NCBI GenBank assembly: GCA_965248735.1
Contig: OZ252146.1
Coordinates: 2,108,001-2,172,000 of the forward strand
Length of the DNA: 64,000 bases
DNA from: Aldehydirespirator sp965248735
GTDB taxonomy: Bacteria > Actinomycetota > Acidimicrobiia > Acidimicrobiales > Aldehydirespiratoraceae
Direction: 5' to 3'
The position numbers and the translations under genes are program-made. Positions 45,459 to 54,064 of the stretch are shown here, one piece after another. The stretch's first letter is position 1, and every line of letters starts with the position of its first letter. Under the pieces are notes generated by a model. That model worked only from the letters and a program-made list of their open reading frames with translations, was not told where the DNA came from and searched no databases.

Positions 45459-45644
45459 GTGACCACAAGCCCTGTCACACCATCGGATTCCACCGAAGTG
45501 GTCGTGGATCAGGCAGTCTTGGATGCCTGCCAAGAGGCGTGGCGGGAACATCAGCAGCGTTGCGAAGAGGGCGAGCCATACACCGATTCGGTCACTACGG
45601 AGGAACTGCTCGAACGGATCGCCGCGCTCCGTGCCGACACCTGA
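45459..45644 (+). CDS. Small acidic protein overlapping the next gene, TA-like pair
   Basis: A 61-aa protein from the GTG at 45459 (an ATG at 45402 would overlap hsdR's 5' end more). It contains STEVVVDQAVLDACQEAWRE and TTEELLERIAALRAD and is acidic. Its 3' end overlaps the next gene by 14 bases. The layout (small acidic first, then HTH-bearing second) suggests a regulatory or toxin-antitoxin pair, but neither protein matches a family I recognise. Divergent from hsdR. Confidence 0.55.
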   Translation: MTTSPVTPSDSTEVVVDQAVLDACQEAWREHQQRCEEGEPYTDSVTTEELLERIAALRADT

Positions 45645-45963
45645 GTCCGGCCCGTGGCGCTGGTTCGGGCTGGATGCCCCGGTGGACGCATGGGCCACTG
45701 GCCGCGACGCCGATCAGGTAGCCGGGTTGTACGAGTCGCTGTTCCGCATTGCAACGGAGCCGCTCGACGTTCTCCCCGGCCACGCCCTTCCAGGAGCGCC
45801 GTCATCCCTGTTTCGCTTCGTGGACGACGGTGCGGTGCGGATCGTGTTCCTCCGCCCGCGTGCCGCAGCCCTTCGACTCGCGGAGGCCGGAGTGTCGCGC
45901 CGGGACTCCGCCCGAATGCTGGGCGTGTCGCACCAGAGGGTCCAGCAGCTGGTAGCCGGGTGA
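45631..45963 (+). CDS. Uncharacterised protein with C-terminal HTH, overlapping small acidic gene
   Basis: A 110-aa protein from the GTG at 45631. The first 75 residues (WRWFGLDAPVDAWATGRD, LYESLFRIATEPLDVLPG, RFVDDGAVRIVFLRPRAAA) are not recognised. The C-terminal RLAEAGVSRRDSARMLGVSHQRVQQLVAG is a clear helix-turn-helix. It may be an autoregulated toxin-like protein or a plain DNA-binding regulator. The overlap with the preceding gene implies translational coupling. Confidence 0.55.
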   Translation: MPTPESGPWRWFGLDAPVDAWATGRDADQVAGLYESLFRIATEPLDVLPGHALPGAPSSLFRFVDDGAVRIVFLRPRAAALRLAEAGVSRRDSARMLGVSHQRVQQLVAG

Positions 45964-45985
45964 CTGAAGGAGCTAGGGGGTAACG

Positions 45986-46248
45986 ATGGCGAACCATTCG
46001 CGTTGGGAAGACATCAAAGCGCGGCGGGTGAGCCCTCCCAGGCGGTCACAGACAGCGTCGAGCAAGACTTCGCTCTCGGGCAGCCCATCTACGACCTGCG
46101 AATCGAAGTCGGCCTGAGCCGGAGCGAGCTGGCAGAGCGGATGGGAACGACCCCGTCGGTGATCTCTCGGCTGGAGGAGGGCGGCGGCGCCCGCAACCGC
46201 ATCGACACGCTCGCCCGGGTGGCGACGGCCTTGGACGGCCATGCCTGA
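45986..46248 (+). pseudogene. Frameshifted XRE-family antitoxin-like gene
   Basis: The ATG at 45986 begins MANHSRWEDIKARR, the usual start of HigA-like XRE antitoxins, but the homologous continuation (SQAVTDSVEQDFALG, then YDLRIEVGLSRSELAERMGT and TPSVISRLEEGG) is in another frame (46003-46248), so one or two bases must have been lost or gained near 46027. The C-terminus ends early after ALDGHA. Upstream of it lies a different gene pair; no HigB toxin is seen. Confidence 0.6.
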
Positions 46249-46401
46249 GTGACACCGGTTCCTTGGTCGGGCTCCCCCAACTAGGCAGCCAGAGCGACCC
46301 CTTCGAACAGCGCCAAGATGCCACTCGGTTGCCAGAAGCATCGGCTGGCAGAGCCCTTTCACGTATAGTCCGGTACCAATTCGTCGAGGCACGGTGCGAT
46401 C

Positions 46402-47082
46402 ATGGATGACAGGCATGCACTCTCTGCTCGCGTCAATGCCGCGTTTGAGGGATGCTACGAAGGGCCGCGTGCCGCTGCCCTTTCAGGTGTTCCGGTGTCG
46501 ACGGTGTACCTGTGGGCCCGCTCCGGGATCGTTGAGCCCTCGGTGTCGCCGACGAGGATCAAGCTCTGGTCCTACGCCGATCTCATGGCACTGCGCATCG
46601 TCTATTGGCTCCGCCATCCCAAGGAGGGACGGGGCAGCGAGGTTGCCGCCAGCCCCATGCCGCGCGTGCGCGAGGCGCTCGCCGAGTTGGAGCGGCGGGG
46701 GTTGGACATCTGGGACGACAGCGGTGAACAGCCTGACTCACCCCTACGGGTTGACTCATCGGCGAACATCTTTGTGCTCGATGACGACGTCTCCCGAGTT
46801 GACGGGCAGCGACCCCTTGCTGGCATGTTGGATCTGCTCGGACCCTTCGAGTGCGACGGTCAGCGCGGGCCTGACCTCCTCCGCCCGCGGCCCAATCTGC
46901 GGATCATCCCCGGCAGGGTGTCGGGGGAGCCTCACCTCGCAGGGTCCCGGATTACTACACAGGTTGCCGCAGCTCTGTACCGCAACATCACGGATGTAGA
47001 GAAGATCGCCGCCCTCTACCCCGGCTTCGGTGCCCGCATCTTCGAGGAGGCGATCGAGTTCGAATACTCGCTCGCGGCCTGA
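46402..47082 (+). CDS. MerR-like/DUF433 antitoxin
   Basis: A 226-aa protein. The N-terminal part (AAALSGVPVSTVYLWARSGI, then LWSYADLMALRIVYWLRHP) is a MerR-type DNA-binding domain; the C-terminal third (LRIIPGRVSGEPHLAGSRI, TTQVAAALYRN, DVEKIAALYPGF) is a DUF433 domain. This architecture belongs to antitoxins paired with PIN-like (DUF5615) toxins. Its stop overlaps the toxin start by one base (TGATG). Confidence 0.8.
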   Translation: MDDRHALSARVNAAFEGCYEGPRAAALSGVPVSTVYLWARSGIVEPSVSPTRIKLWSYADLMALRIVYWLRHPKEGRGSEVAASPMPRVREALAELERRGLDIWDDSGEQPDSPLRVDSSANIFVLDDDVSRVDGQRPLAGMLDLLGPFECDGQRGPDLLRPRPNLRIIPGRVSGEPHLAGSRITTQVAAALYRNITDVEKIAALYPGFGARIFEEAIEFEYSLAA

Positions 47083-47570
47083 TGCGCCTGCCGTTAGACC
47101 AGAACTTCCCGGAGCCGATCCTCGAAGGGCTGGAGCCGTGGATGGGGGACGTACAGCTAGTACCGCTGCGCACGATCGATCACAGGCTGACGACGCTCGA
47201 TGATCGAGAACTGTTGATTGCGCTCAAACAACTCGGATACGAAGGCCTGGTGACGTTGAACTACAGGATGCTGCGCAATCCCAAGGAGTTGGCGGCTGTC
47301 CTCAAGACGAAGCTCGCGATTTTCGCCGTGGAGGGTGTCGGAGACGATCCGATACGTGCAACTGGAGCACTGCTCCTTGATCTCCAGCCCGCCATAAGCG
47401 CCATCAGGTCGGGTAGGTCCGGAGTGTTCTGGTTGCGACCTCGGGCGCCGAAGCCTCAAGACCCGTGGGAGCTGTTCAAGCGTGTAGCGGACAACCACGG
47501 CAAGGACGCGGCGACGCTCTATGAGGAGGTCAAGGTGTCTAACGCAGAGCTCGAGGCCGCCATTCTCTGA
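47082..47570 (+). CDS. DUF5615-type PIN-like toxin
   Basis: A 162-aa protein beginning MRLPLDQNFPEPILEGLEP; the Asp in DQNF is the first acidic residue of PIN-like nucleases, with acidic residues near TTLDDRELLIAL and VTLNYRMLRNPKEL in the positions of the DUF5615 fold. It is predicted to degrade RNA when free of the DUF433 antitoxin encoded directly before it. The C-terminal extension (RAPKPQDPWELFKRVAD) is longer than in typical DUF5615 proteins (about 110 aa). Confidence 0.75.
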   Translation: MRLPLDQNFPEPILEGLEPWMGDVQLVPLRTIDHRLTTLDDRELLIALKQLGYEGLVTLNYRMLRNPKELAAVLKTKLAIFAVEGVGDDPIRATGALLLDLQPAISAIRSGRSGVFWLRPRAPKPQDPWELFKRVADNHGKDAATLYEEVKVSNAELEAAIL

Positions 47571-47696
47571 TTTGCAGCGCTCGATGGGGCAGTAGCAAAC
47601 CGACAGGCTGGACGGATTCGGAGCGTGGGGTGAGATGGCTGGCCGCCAAGCCTGTTCGCAACCGAGGTGTCTCTTCGATGACAGCTCGCGAGCGGC

Positions 47697-48020
47697 CTAC
47701 ATCCAAGCTCGTGCGTATGATCGACGTCGTCGATATCGGGGTCGGCGGGGCCTTCGATAGCGCGTGGCGTAACGGTGATTTGCTCGGCCGGACCTGCGAC
47801 GGCTTCGGGGGCGCCTTCGCCGCGTTGGGGAGCTTGAACCGCCGTCGAGTAGAGAGCCGAGGTCTTCAGCTCCGTCTTCGAACAGCCATCCGATGAGGGC
47901 AATCACGGCGGCAACTGCCAGCACAATTGCCGTTACCACAAGGGCGGCACCCAACAGCCAGGCAAGGATCACGGCGATGGCTCCCATGCCGACGACTGGT
48001 GAACTATTGGATCTGTTCAT
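47697..48020 (-). CDS. Small predicted membrane protein
   Basis: A 107-aa protein with a strong hydrophobic segment of about 40 residues (AIAVILAWLLGAALVVTAIV, LAVAAVIALIGWLFEDG), probably two membrane helices. The C-terminal 40 residues are very Arg-rich, which could reflect a frameshift or a wrong reading frame. No family is recognised. It lies downstream of the JAB-E1 gene on the same strand, 124 bases away, but is not clearly part of it. The stretch 47571-47696 shows nothing. Confidence 0.45.
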   Translation of the reverse strand: MNRSNSSPVVGMGAIAVILAWLLGAALVVTAIVLAVAAVIALIGWLFEDGAEDLGSLLDGGSSSPTRRRRPRSRRRSGRANHRYATRYRRPRRPRYRRRRSYARAWM

Positions 48021-48143
48021 GGGGTCTCCTTTCGGTCAGGAACGGGTCGGGATCTCGAGTACTGATGCAACCAGCAGGGTGAGACATCCAGAGCCCAGGG
48101 GTTCTCAGCGGGCGCTTCTCCAGCGACGATCGGCTTCCGCGCC

Positions 48144-49568
48144 TCATGAGGCCAAGTAGCGCACCGGCAGGCGCTGGCGTGGGCCGCGCGCCAGTCGGCC
48201 GCGGCATTCGGTGCAGGCTGCGTCTCGGCGTGGAATTTCGATTGCCGGCTTCGGGTTGAGGGGACGGTGCTTCGTCCAGGTGACCTCTGGATCGTCATCG
48301 TCTGCGCCTGGGAGCCCCACGGTGGCAGCGAGGTAGTCGTTCACGGCGTGCGCAGTTGCTACGGCGTTGAGGGTGATGACGCTTGGGGCAGGGATCTCGT
48401 CGATGTAGCGCTGTGCCTCGCGTTGCTCGGGTGAGGCGGCCTCCTCCGCCAGCCGCGTGGAGTCCACGAGTTCATTGCACCACAGGCACGTCTCGCCGGG
48501 GACGAGTTGGCGCACCACGGAGAAGACATCGTGGACCTCGCCCGAATCCTCGCCGGCCTGCACTTTCGCACCCACCTGCCATGTCGGGATCAAGTACTGA
48601 TGGCAAATGGCGTTCACCACCAGCCGCGCTCTCATGCTGTCGGCTGCCAAGAGGATGGCGTCGCAGTCGAGGAGTTGTTCGACCACCGCTGGCTCCACAA
48701 CGTCGCCCGCGACGGCATCGAATCTGATGCGCGGGTTCGCCTCACGCGCTACACGCTCCGCTACGTCGACCTTGAGCGCTGCCCGCATCCGCAGAATGCG
48801 AGCCAGCTGACGCGGCAACCACCGCGGCGGCAGGTCGCGTGGCCGTGCGCCCACCAGTCTTGGGCAGTTGGTGGGGTCAACTCGTTCAGGGTCGATTACC
48901 ACAAAATGCGCGACGCCGAGTCGCGCAAGGTACTCGTTGATGAGAGAGCCAGCGCCTCCGGCTCCCACGATGCCGACCTTCTGGGCGGAGAGGATGTCCT
49001 GTCCCCGGTCTCCGAATAGGCGCACCTGTCGGTCGTACTGCGGGTCGGCATCGGCTGGCCTCCGTGGTGAGGGATAGAGGATCTGCTGTGATCGGCCGAC
49101 AACGACGGCGTGGTCGAGTTCCACTTGGTGGCTAGGTGACAGCCAGATGTCTCCAGCCACTGCTCGACGAGCGAAGACGAGTGCGCCGACGGGCGGACCG
49201 TCGAGAATGTCCAGGAGCGCCGGGTAGCCCCGGCGATGCGAGGCCATGTCGTCACTCGAGAAGGCGACGTTGTCGACGCCAGAATGGTTGTGGATGGCGA
49301 GATACGCGAGTCCATCATCTGCGCAGGCGAGGGCGCAGCGCCTGACGAAGTCGGGGGTGAGCATGCGGTAGCCGCGCTGGCCTGGCACGTAGTCGGTTCC
49401 GTCGGTTGCGAGGTACAGCTTGCGCCCCAGGAGCCGGCATCCGCGAGCGGTGTCGACGACCGAAGCACCGATGACGGCTCCATGCTCGTCCCGGTCGCCG
49501 GAGAAGAGGTGCTGCTCAAGTTCTGCCCACATCGCCTGCGTGAGCCGGAGGCTGAACGGGCTGCTCAT
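48144..49568 (-). CDS. JAB (JAMM) peptidase - E1-like adenylyltransferase fusion
   Basis: A 474-aa fusion from the ATG at 49566-49568, which overlaps the E2-like stop. The N-terminal 160 residues are a JAMM isopeptidase: Glu in EHGAVIGAS and HNHSGVDNVAFSSDD (HxH-x8-S-x2-D; the usual spacing is x7). The C-terminal 290 residues are ThiF/E1-like: VGIVGAGGAGSLINEYLARLG (ATP loop), IDPERVDPTNCPRL (Asp and Arg), Cys-pairs CLWC and CTEC for zinc, and APSVITLNAVATAHAV. It would activate the Ubl by adenylation and also process or remove it. Third gene of a Ubl operon. Confidence 0.8.
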   Translation of the reverse strand: MSSPFSLRLTQAMWAELEQHLFSGDRDEHGAVIGASVVDTARGCRLLGRKLYLATDGTDYVPGQRGYRMLTPDFVRRCALACADDGLAYLAIHNHSGVDNVAFSSDDMASHRRGYPALLDILDGPPVGALVFARRAVAGDIWLSPSHQVELDHAVVVGRSQQILYPSPRRPADADPQYDRQVRLFGDRGQDILSAQKVGIVGAGGAGSLINEYLARLGVAHFVVIDPERVDPTNCPRLVGARPRDLPPRWLPRQLARILRMRAALKVDVAERVAREANPRIRFDAVAGDVVEPAVVEQLLDCDAILLAADSMRARLVVNAICHQYLIPTWQVGAKVQAGEDSGEVHDVFSVVRQLVPGETCLWCNELVDSTRLAEEAASPEQREAQRYIDEIPAPSVITLNAVATAHAVNDYLAATVGLPGADDDDPEVTWTKHRPLNPKPAIEIPRRDAACTECRGRLARGPRQRLPVRYLAS

Positions 49569-49957
49569 TGTGCCCACAGCCACTGGAGGACCTTCGCGAC
49601 CTTGAGAGCGGCAGTGTCAATCGCCGGATTAAGGCGGTTGCTCCGCCTGGACAGTTGAAGGACCTTCTCACCGTTGAACTCTGACTCGGCGATGCCTTCC
49701 CCGTGAGGCTGCCCATCGACGCGGTCCAGGTCAGGGCGCACGAACAGCGGGTAGATGTCGGCATAGGGGTATTGGAAGCTGATGGTGAATCGCATGCACG
49801 TCTCGTGCTGGACGTACACGGGCCCCGGGTCCACACGGGCGATGGTGACGGTGGCGCCACCATCGCCCGTGTCGACGGCATCGACCTCGGTGTCGCGGAA
49901 GCAGGCTTGGAGTTCCTCGACCGCTTGCTCTACCTCCGAGGTCATCGCGGTCTCCAT
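49565..49957 (-). CDS. E2-like (UBC-fold) conjugating-type protein
   Basis: A 130-aa protein. The centre (ETCMRFTISFQYPYADIYPL, then FVRPDLDRVDG) follows the beta3-beta4 region of E2 enzymes with the YPxxP-like turn (YP at 69-70). Cys occur at 19 and 54 only; none follows the HPN-like region (NRLNPAID) where E2s keep their catalytic Cys, so it may be a non-catalytic adaptor or use another Cys. It starts at a TGATG overlap with the Ubl gene and overlaps the JAB-E1 gene, giving three coupled genes. The family assignment is by pattern and context. Confidence 0.6.
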   Translation of the reverse strand: METAMTSEVEQAVEELQACFRDTEVDAVDTGDGGATVTIARVDPGPVYVQHETCMRFTISFQYPYADIYPLFVRPDLDRVDGQPHGEGIAESEFNGEKVLQLSRRSNRLNPAIDTAALKVAKVLQWLWAQ

Positions 49958-50229
49958 CAGGAGTTGTCGTCGCCGGCTGTGGCGAAGAACACCGACTTGT
50001 CGGTCACCTCGACGATGTCCGCGTCGCCGATGATCGGCCGCTTGCCCTCCGATGTTTCCTCGGCCAGCTGGAAGTCCAGCTCGATGGGAAGGCCCTGCTC
50101 GATGGCTGCCTCCTTGATCTCCAGGCCGCTGACCCTCGGGCCGTCGACCTTGACTTCCTTCCTGTTGACGGTGATGAAGACGGGCCTCGTGGGGGTTTCC
50201 GCCACCCCTGTGGTCACTGCTGTGCTCAT
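49957..50229 (-). CDS. Ubiquitin-like (multiubiquitin/Ubl) protein
   Basis: A 90-aa beta-grasp candidate. VFITVNRKEVKVDGPRVSG, LEIKEAAIEQGLPIELDFQL and IGDADIVEVTDKSVFFATAG give the strand-helix-strand order of prokaryotic multiubiquitin-type domains. The C-terminus ends Ala-Gly (85-86) followed by DDNS, so JAB cleavage would be needed to expose a terminal glycine. It is the first gene of the operon with the E2-like and JAB-E1 genes. There is a single Ubl domain, not several. Confidence 0.7.
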   Translation of the reverse strand: MSTAVTTGVAETPTRPVFITVNRKEVKVDGPRVSGLEIKEAAIEQGLPIELDFQLAEETSEGKRPIIGDADIVEVTDKSVFFATAGDDNS

Positions 50230-50257
50230 TGGCTAACCTCGCATTCGCAATTGCTCT

Positions 50258-50280
50258 CTCGGCGGCACGTTGCCACCGAG
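50258..50280. promoter_or_regulatory. Inverted repeat between divergent Ubl and XRE genes
   Basis: Arms CTCGGCGGCA (50258-50267) and TGCCACCGAG (50271-50280) pair at nine of ten positions around a CGT centre, and are flanked by related GCAATTGC/GATTGCAAT stretches. The site sits in the shared promoter gap, so it is a good operator candidate for the XRE protein. Confidence 0.5.
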
Positions 50281-50333
50281 CGATTGCAATATAGGCTGTC
50301 GATTGTTAGTAAGCAACTACCTTCGGAGGGAAC

Positions 50334-50693
50334 ATGCCAGAAAAATTCGGCCGGTTCGACAGCGATGCTCTCTACGAGGCGCTCAACGCCCAGCGGCAAG
50401 CGAGGGACCTGACTTGGAAGCAGGTCGCCGCCGAGTCAGGCGTGAGCGCTTCCACCCTGACCCGAATGGCCCAGGGGCGGCGTCCCGATCTCGACAGCTT
50501 GGCCGCGCTATCGGCCTGGTCCGGCCTCCGCGCTGACGACTATGTCAGGTCCGGAGGCCACCGGCCCGCAGCCGAGCCCCTAGCGATGATCTCCACCTAC
50601 CTACGTGCTGACAAGAACCTGACCCCAGAGGCCGCTACCGCTCTCGATGGGGTCATCAGGGCGGCCTATGAGCACCTAAGGACCAAGAAGTGA
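50334..50693 (+). CDS. XRE-family transcriptional regulator
   Basis: A 119-aa regulator. The N-terminal domain (LYEALNAQRQARDLTWKQVA, AESGVSASTLTRMAQGRRPDL) is a Cro/C1-type HTH. A helical C-terminus follows (ATALDGVIRAAYEHL). SD CGGAGGG precedes the ATG. It is transcribed with an ImmA/IrrE-type protease 3 bases downstream, and divergent from the Ubl operon, so it probably represses that operon and its own. Confidence 0.88.
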   Translation: MPEKFGRFDSDALYEALNAQRQARDLTWKQVAAESGVSASTLTRMAQGRRPDLDSLAALSAWSGLRADDYVRSGGHRPAAEPLAMISTYLRADKNLTPEAATALDGVIRAAYEHLRTKK

Positions 50694-50696
50694 GCG

Positions 50697-51269
50697 ATGG
50701 CGGTGCGTAGGGGCTTCAAGTCGGAGGCGGCTGATCTGGCTGGCGAGGTCAGGGCTGAACTCGGGCTCGGCCCATTCGACTGCTTCGATCCGCGCCAACT
50801 CGCGCAGCACCTAGATATCCCCATCGTGTCTCTGAGTGATCTTGCGTCCACGTGCAGCGAAGCCCTCTACTTTCTCTCGGCAGAACTGGAGACCTTCTCA
50901 GCTCTCACGGTGTTCGAAGGCCACCGCAGAATCATCATCCACAACGATGCCCATAGCCCCGCGCGCCAAAACAGCAACTTGGCGCACGAACTCGCCCATA
51001 GCCTTCTGCTCCACGAGCGCCAACCAGCCCTCGACGCGACGACCGGATGCAGGCTCTGTAATTCCACGAACGAAGACGAGGCCAACTGGCTCGCTGGCGA
51101 GCTACTCGTAACTCGCGACATGGCTCTACATGTGGCCCGAGGACGGTTCACTCGTCAGGGAGCGATGGACCGGCTCGGTGTGAGCCCCCAGATGCTCACA
51201 TGGCGAATGAACATGACCGGTGCGGTCCGGAGAGCGAAGTCGGAGCGCGCGAAGCGAAGAGCTCAATAG
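50697..51269 (+). CDS. ImmA/IrrE family metallo-endopeptidase
   Basis: A 190-aa zinc peptidase-like protein. LAHELAHSLLLHE holds HExxH (HELAH), followed 20-odd residues later by an acidic NEDEANWLAGELLV helix with the third ligand region. ImmA/IrrE proteases cleave a cognate XRE repressor when signalled, here presumably the upstream regulator, which would derepress the Ubl operon. The C-terminal 60 residues end in a basic RRAKSERAKRRA tail. Confidence 0.88.
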   Translation: MAVRRGFKSEAADLAGEVRAELGLGPFDCFDPRQLAQHLDIPIVSLSDLASTCSEALYFLSAELETFSALTVFEGHRRIIIHNDAHSPARQNSNLAHELAHSLLLHERQPALDATTGCRLCNSTNEDEANWLAGELLVTRDMALHVARGRFTRQGAMDRLGVSPQMLTWRMNMTGAVRRAKSERAKRRAQ

Positions 51270-51461
51270 GCGCTCTTGCCGAAGGTCTCTTGTCCCGATT
51301 CAACGCGCAGGTTCACCTCCCTACCAGAAGCGTGGCGCCTGCATTCGGACATCAGTCTTACGCCGCGCCGAGAGGCACAGAAGAACGCATGTTCGTGGCA
51401 CTATGCTCGTGACCCGAAGCGCGACGCGATTCGGCGGCGACGAAGAGAGGTGAAATCACCC

Positions 51462-52823
51462 ATGCGCATGCGCACACGCCCATTTGTGTTGCCCAAGTCG
51501 GGGGATCCGTTCGCCAACGACACCCTGGAACGCAAAGACCAGATCGAGGCACTTACGGTGCTGCTCCGCAACATCGAGGGACCTTGCGTCCTCGCCTTGG
51601 ACGCGCCGTGGGGTGCGGGCAAGACCGTCTTCCTGCGGATGTGGGCGCAGTACTTGAGGAGGGAGCGCTTTCGTGTGGCCGAGTTCAACGCATGGGAAAC
51701 AGACTTCAGCGACGATCCGCTTATCGCGTTGTATGCGGCGCTTGAAGGCGTGCTCGACCGTTCGTCCACGACAAAGGCCAAGAACGCTCTCAAGGCAGGG
51801 GCCACGATGGTGTCGAAGTTGGCCAGCACAGCCCTGCCGGTACCCGATGTCGCAGCGTCGATCGCCGTAGCGGGCGACCGACCCGCGGAATCCACCGAGG
51901 CGAGGTTGAAGCGGCATCGAGGCGCCGAGGAGGCGATAAGCAACTTCAAGAAGGCTCTTGAGAAGACTACGAGAGGCCGCCTACCAGTTGTCGTGTTCGT
52001 CGATGAGTTGGACCGGTGCCGGCCCGGTTATGCGATCAGCCTTCTAGAGTCTACGAAACACATTCTTGATGTTGACGGTGTCGTGTTCATTCTCGGTGTC
52101 AACCTTTCAGAGTTGGCTCACTCTGTAAATGCTATGTACGGAGATGGTTTCAGCAGCGATGTCTATCTGAACAGATTCTTGGACCGAAGAGTCTATCTTT
52201 CAAAGCCTGATCGTTCTCAGTTCCTCGACGAGTTACTAACCTCTGTTGGCATGAGCGAACACCTGAATCACACCAACTTCATTAGGTTGTTCCTGAACTC
52301 ATTTGTACTCGCTGCACCCAACATCAGCCTTCGCGATATCGAACAGGCCGTATTTCATCTTGGAATGATAATCAGCTCCGTCAGAGGCAAACGATCTTGG
52401 TCGGGGTTTCCGCTTGATATGGTAGCAGTATCGCTAATGTTGATGCGAATCATTGTACCAAATATCTACGGTCAGTTTATTCGTGGAGAAGTGACTGATC
52501 TGGACGCACTAGAAGCGATGAACTCTGCAATTAATCGATCGAGCGACTGGTGGAAAGGCAGAAACCACGATCAGGCATCACGAGTGGGTGCGAAGATGGA
52601 GGCGGTCTTAGCAGGTTGGGGCATCGCCATCGGCGCTGCACACGATAGAGAATCGTCACTACTGCAGAAGCGTCAAGAGGAAGCTGACCAAGGCGATGAC
52701 GACTATCCTGCGACTGTAGTCAACGACGCTGCACAAGTAGTGACAGGCGTCGAGGTACCGGAGTTCTTGAGAGTGCTGTCGCTTATCGAAATGATTACCT
52801 ACGATCCAGCGAGCGACTCATAG
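51462..52823 (+). CDS. KAP family P-loop NTPase
   Basis: A 453-aa protein from the ATG at 51462, preceded by GAGAGG. Walker A is DAPWGAGKTVF (residues 48-58), an AEFNAWETDFSDDPLIALYA segment characteristic of KAP P-loops follows, and Walker B is VVVFVDELDRCRPGYA. KAP NTPases are STAND-like, often in antiphage islands. GC content and codon use fall sharply after about 52050. It is convergent with hsdS, separated by 22 bases. Full membrane insertions of animal KAPs are absent; the helical C-terminus has no clear transmembrane run. Confidence 0.85.
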   Translation: MRMRTRPFVLPKSGDPFANDTLERKDQIEALTVLLRNIEGPCVLALDAPWGAGKTVFLRMWAQYLRRERFRVAEFNAWETDFSDDPLIALYAALEGVLDRSSTTKAKNALKAGATMVSKLASTALPVPDVAASIAVAGDRPAESTEARLKRHRGAEEAISNFKKALEKTTRGRLPVVVFVDELDRCRPGYAISLLESTKHILDVDGVVFILGVNLSELAHSVNAMYGDGFSSDVYLNRFLDRRVYLSKPDRSQFLDELLTSVGMSEHLNHTNFIRLFLNSFVLAAPNISLRDIEQAVFHLGMIISSVRGKRSWSGFPLDMVAVSLMLMRIIVPNIYGQFIRGEVTDLDALEAMNSAINRSSDWWKGRNHDQASRVGAKMEAVLAGWGIAIGAAHDRESSLLQKRQEEADQGDDDYPATVVNDAAQVVTGVEVPEFLRVLSLIEMITYDPASDS

Positions 52824-52845
52824 TTTACCTGAATAGTAGATGATG

Positions 52846-54064
52846 CTAACCGTTGCCATCTGTAGGAATCCTCAATCCTCCATCAATAAGTCGAGGGACC
52901 ATGGCGTTCCTTAGAGAGACCAAGTTCCTAGCCTCGATCGCGGTTTCTATAGCGCGTTCGACTAGAGGCGCAATGATCTCGTTGAGACTGGCGAGTACGT
53001 CTTGCGGTGGTAAGACCTGTTTGGCATCGGATAGGTGATGCCGCTGGATATGTCCCATCGTGGTGGCCTTACCCGCTGCAATAGAGCGGAACTCATTCAG
53101 ATGACTGAGAATTGCGAAGTAGCACAGCCACTTGGGCGTACCGTTGGGAATGACCCTAAAGAGATGCTGATTTAGCGCTCCTCGACCGCCGGCCCAGAAT
53201 CTGCACTCAAGCGATCCAGACCACGAGAAGAGGATGTCGCCATCCTCGACTATGTATCTTGAGTCTATGTCCGCACTTGCTAGGTCGGCTCCCTGGAGGT
53301 TGCCAGATCGAAGCTGAGCAATCTTGACTATTGGCAGAGAGCCTGTGGGAGTGGACGGATACTTCTGAAGTGCTAACCCGTTCACAAAGCTAGCAATCTC
53401 ATCTAGACTGCGAACCCACCAACCTTCAGGGATTGGACCTAACTCAGATGCTACAAAGTGGTTGGGCAATAGACCGGCTAGATGGGTAGGCAGTAGGGAC
53501 TCACGACCGTCTGCCAAGGCTCGGACAGGAGCGAAGTCGATGAACCATGACTTGTATAGAGAGATTGCAATGTTCTCTAATGTCTCACCCATGAGGCGAT
53601 TGAGTTCGATTCTGTCATCGAGGGAGCCGAGAATCCTGGCCATATCATGTTGGTGACAAATATCCAGCTCTGGCCAAGGCAGGCTTGCTAGTTGGAGCAC
53701 CGAGACATTGGCAAAGGTTGATCCAGTTGCCTGAGCGAGCAGTTGTGGTAGTTCGTTGTCTAAGACAGCGCAGATGAGCGGTTGAAGGCCGGGATCAGCA
53801 CGGTGTCTAATGGCAGCGACACCACGTCCAATCGCGTATCGCTGATCAGCCCAGTTCATCCTGCCCGTCGTTGACCCACGGACACAAAATAGGAGGTCGC
53901 CTGGCTCCGCGAACTTTCGGCCCTCCGAAGTGTACTGAGCTGGCGTTGGGTGGCTAGGACCGAACTCAGTAGGTCCATTGAGTAGAGGGATCCTGCCCTC
54001 GGCCGAGACCGTGGCGCCCGGTGGTGACTGACCCATGATGATCTCGGCCACATCGGCCAACGTC

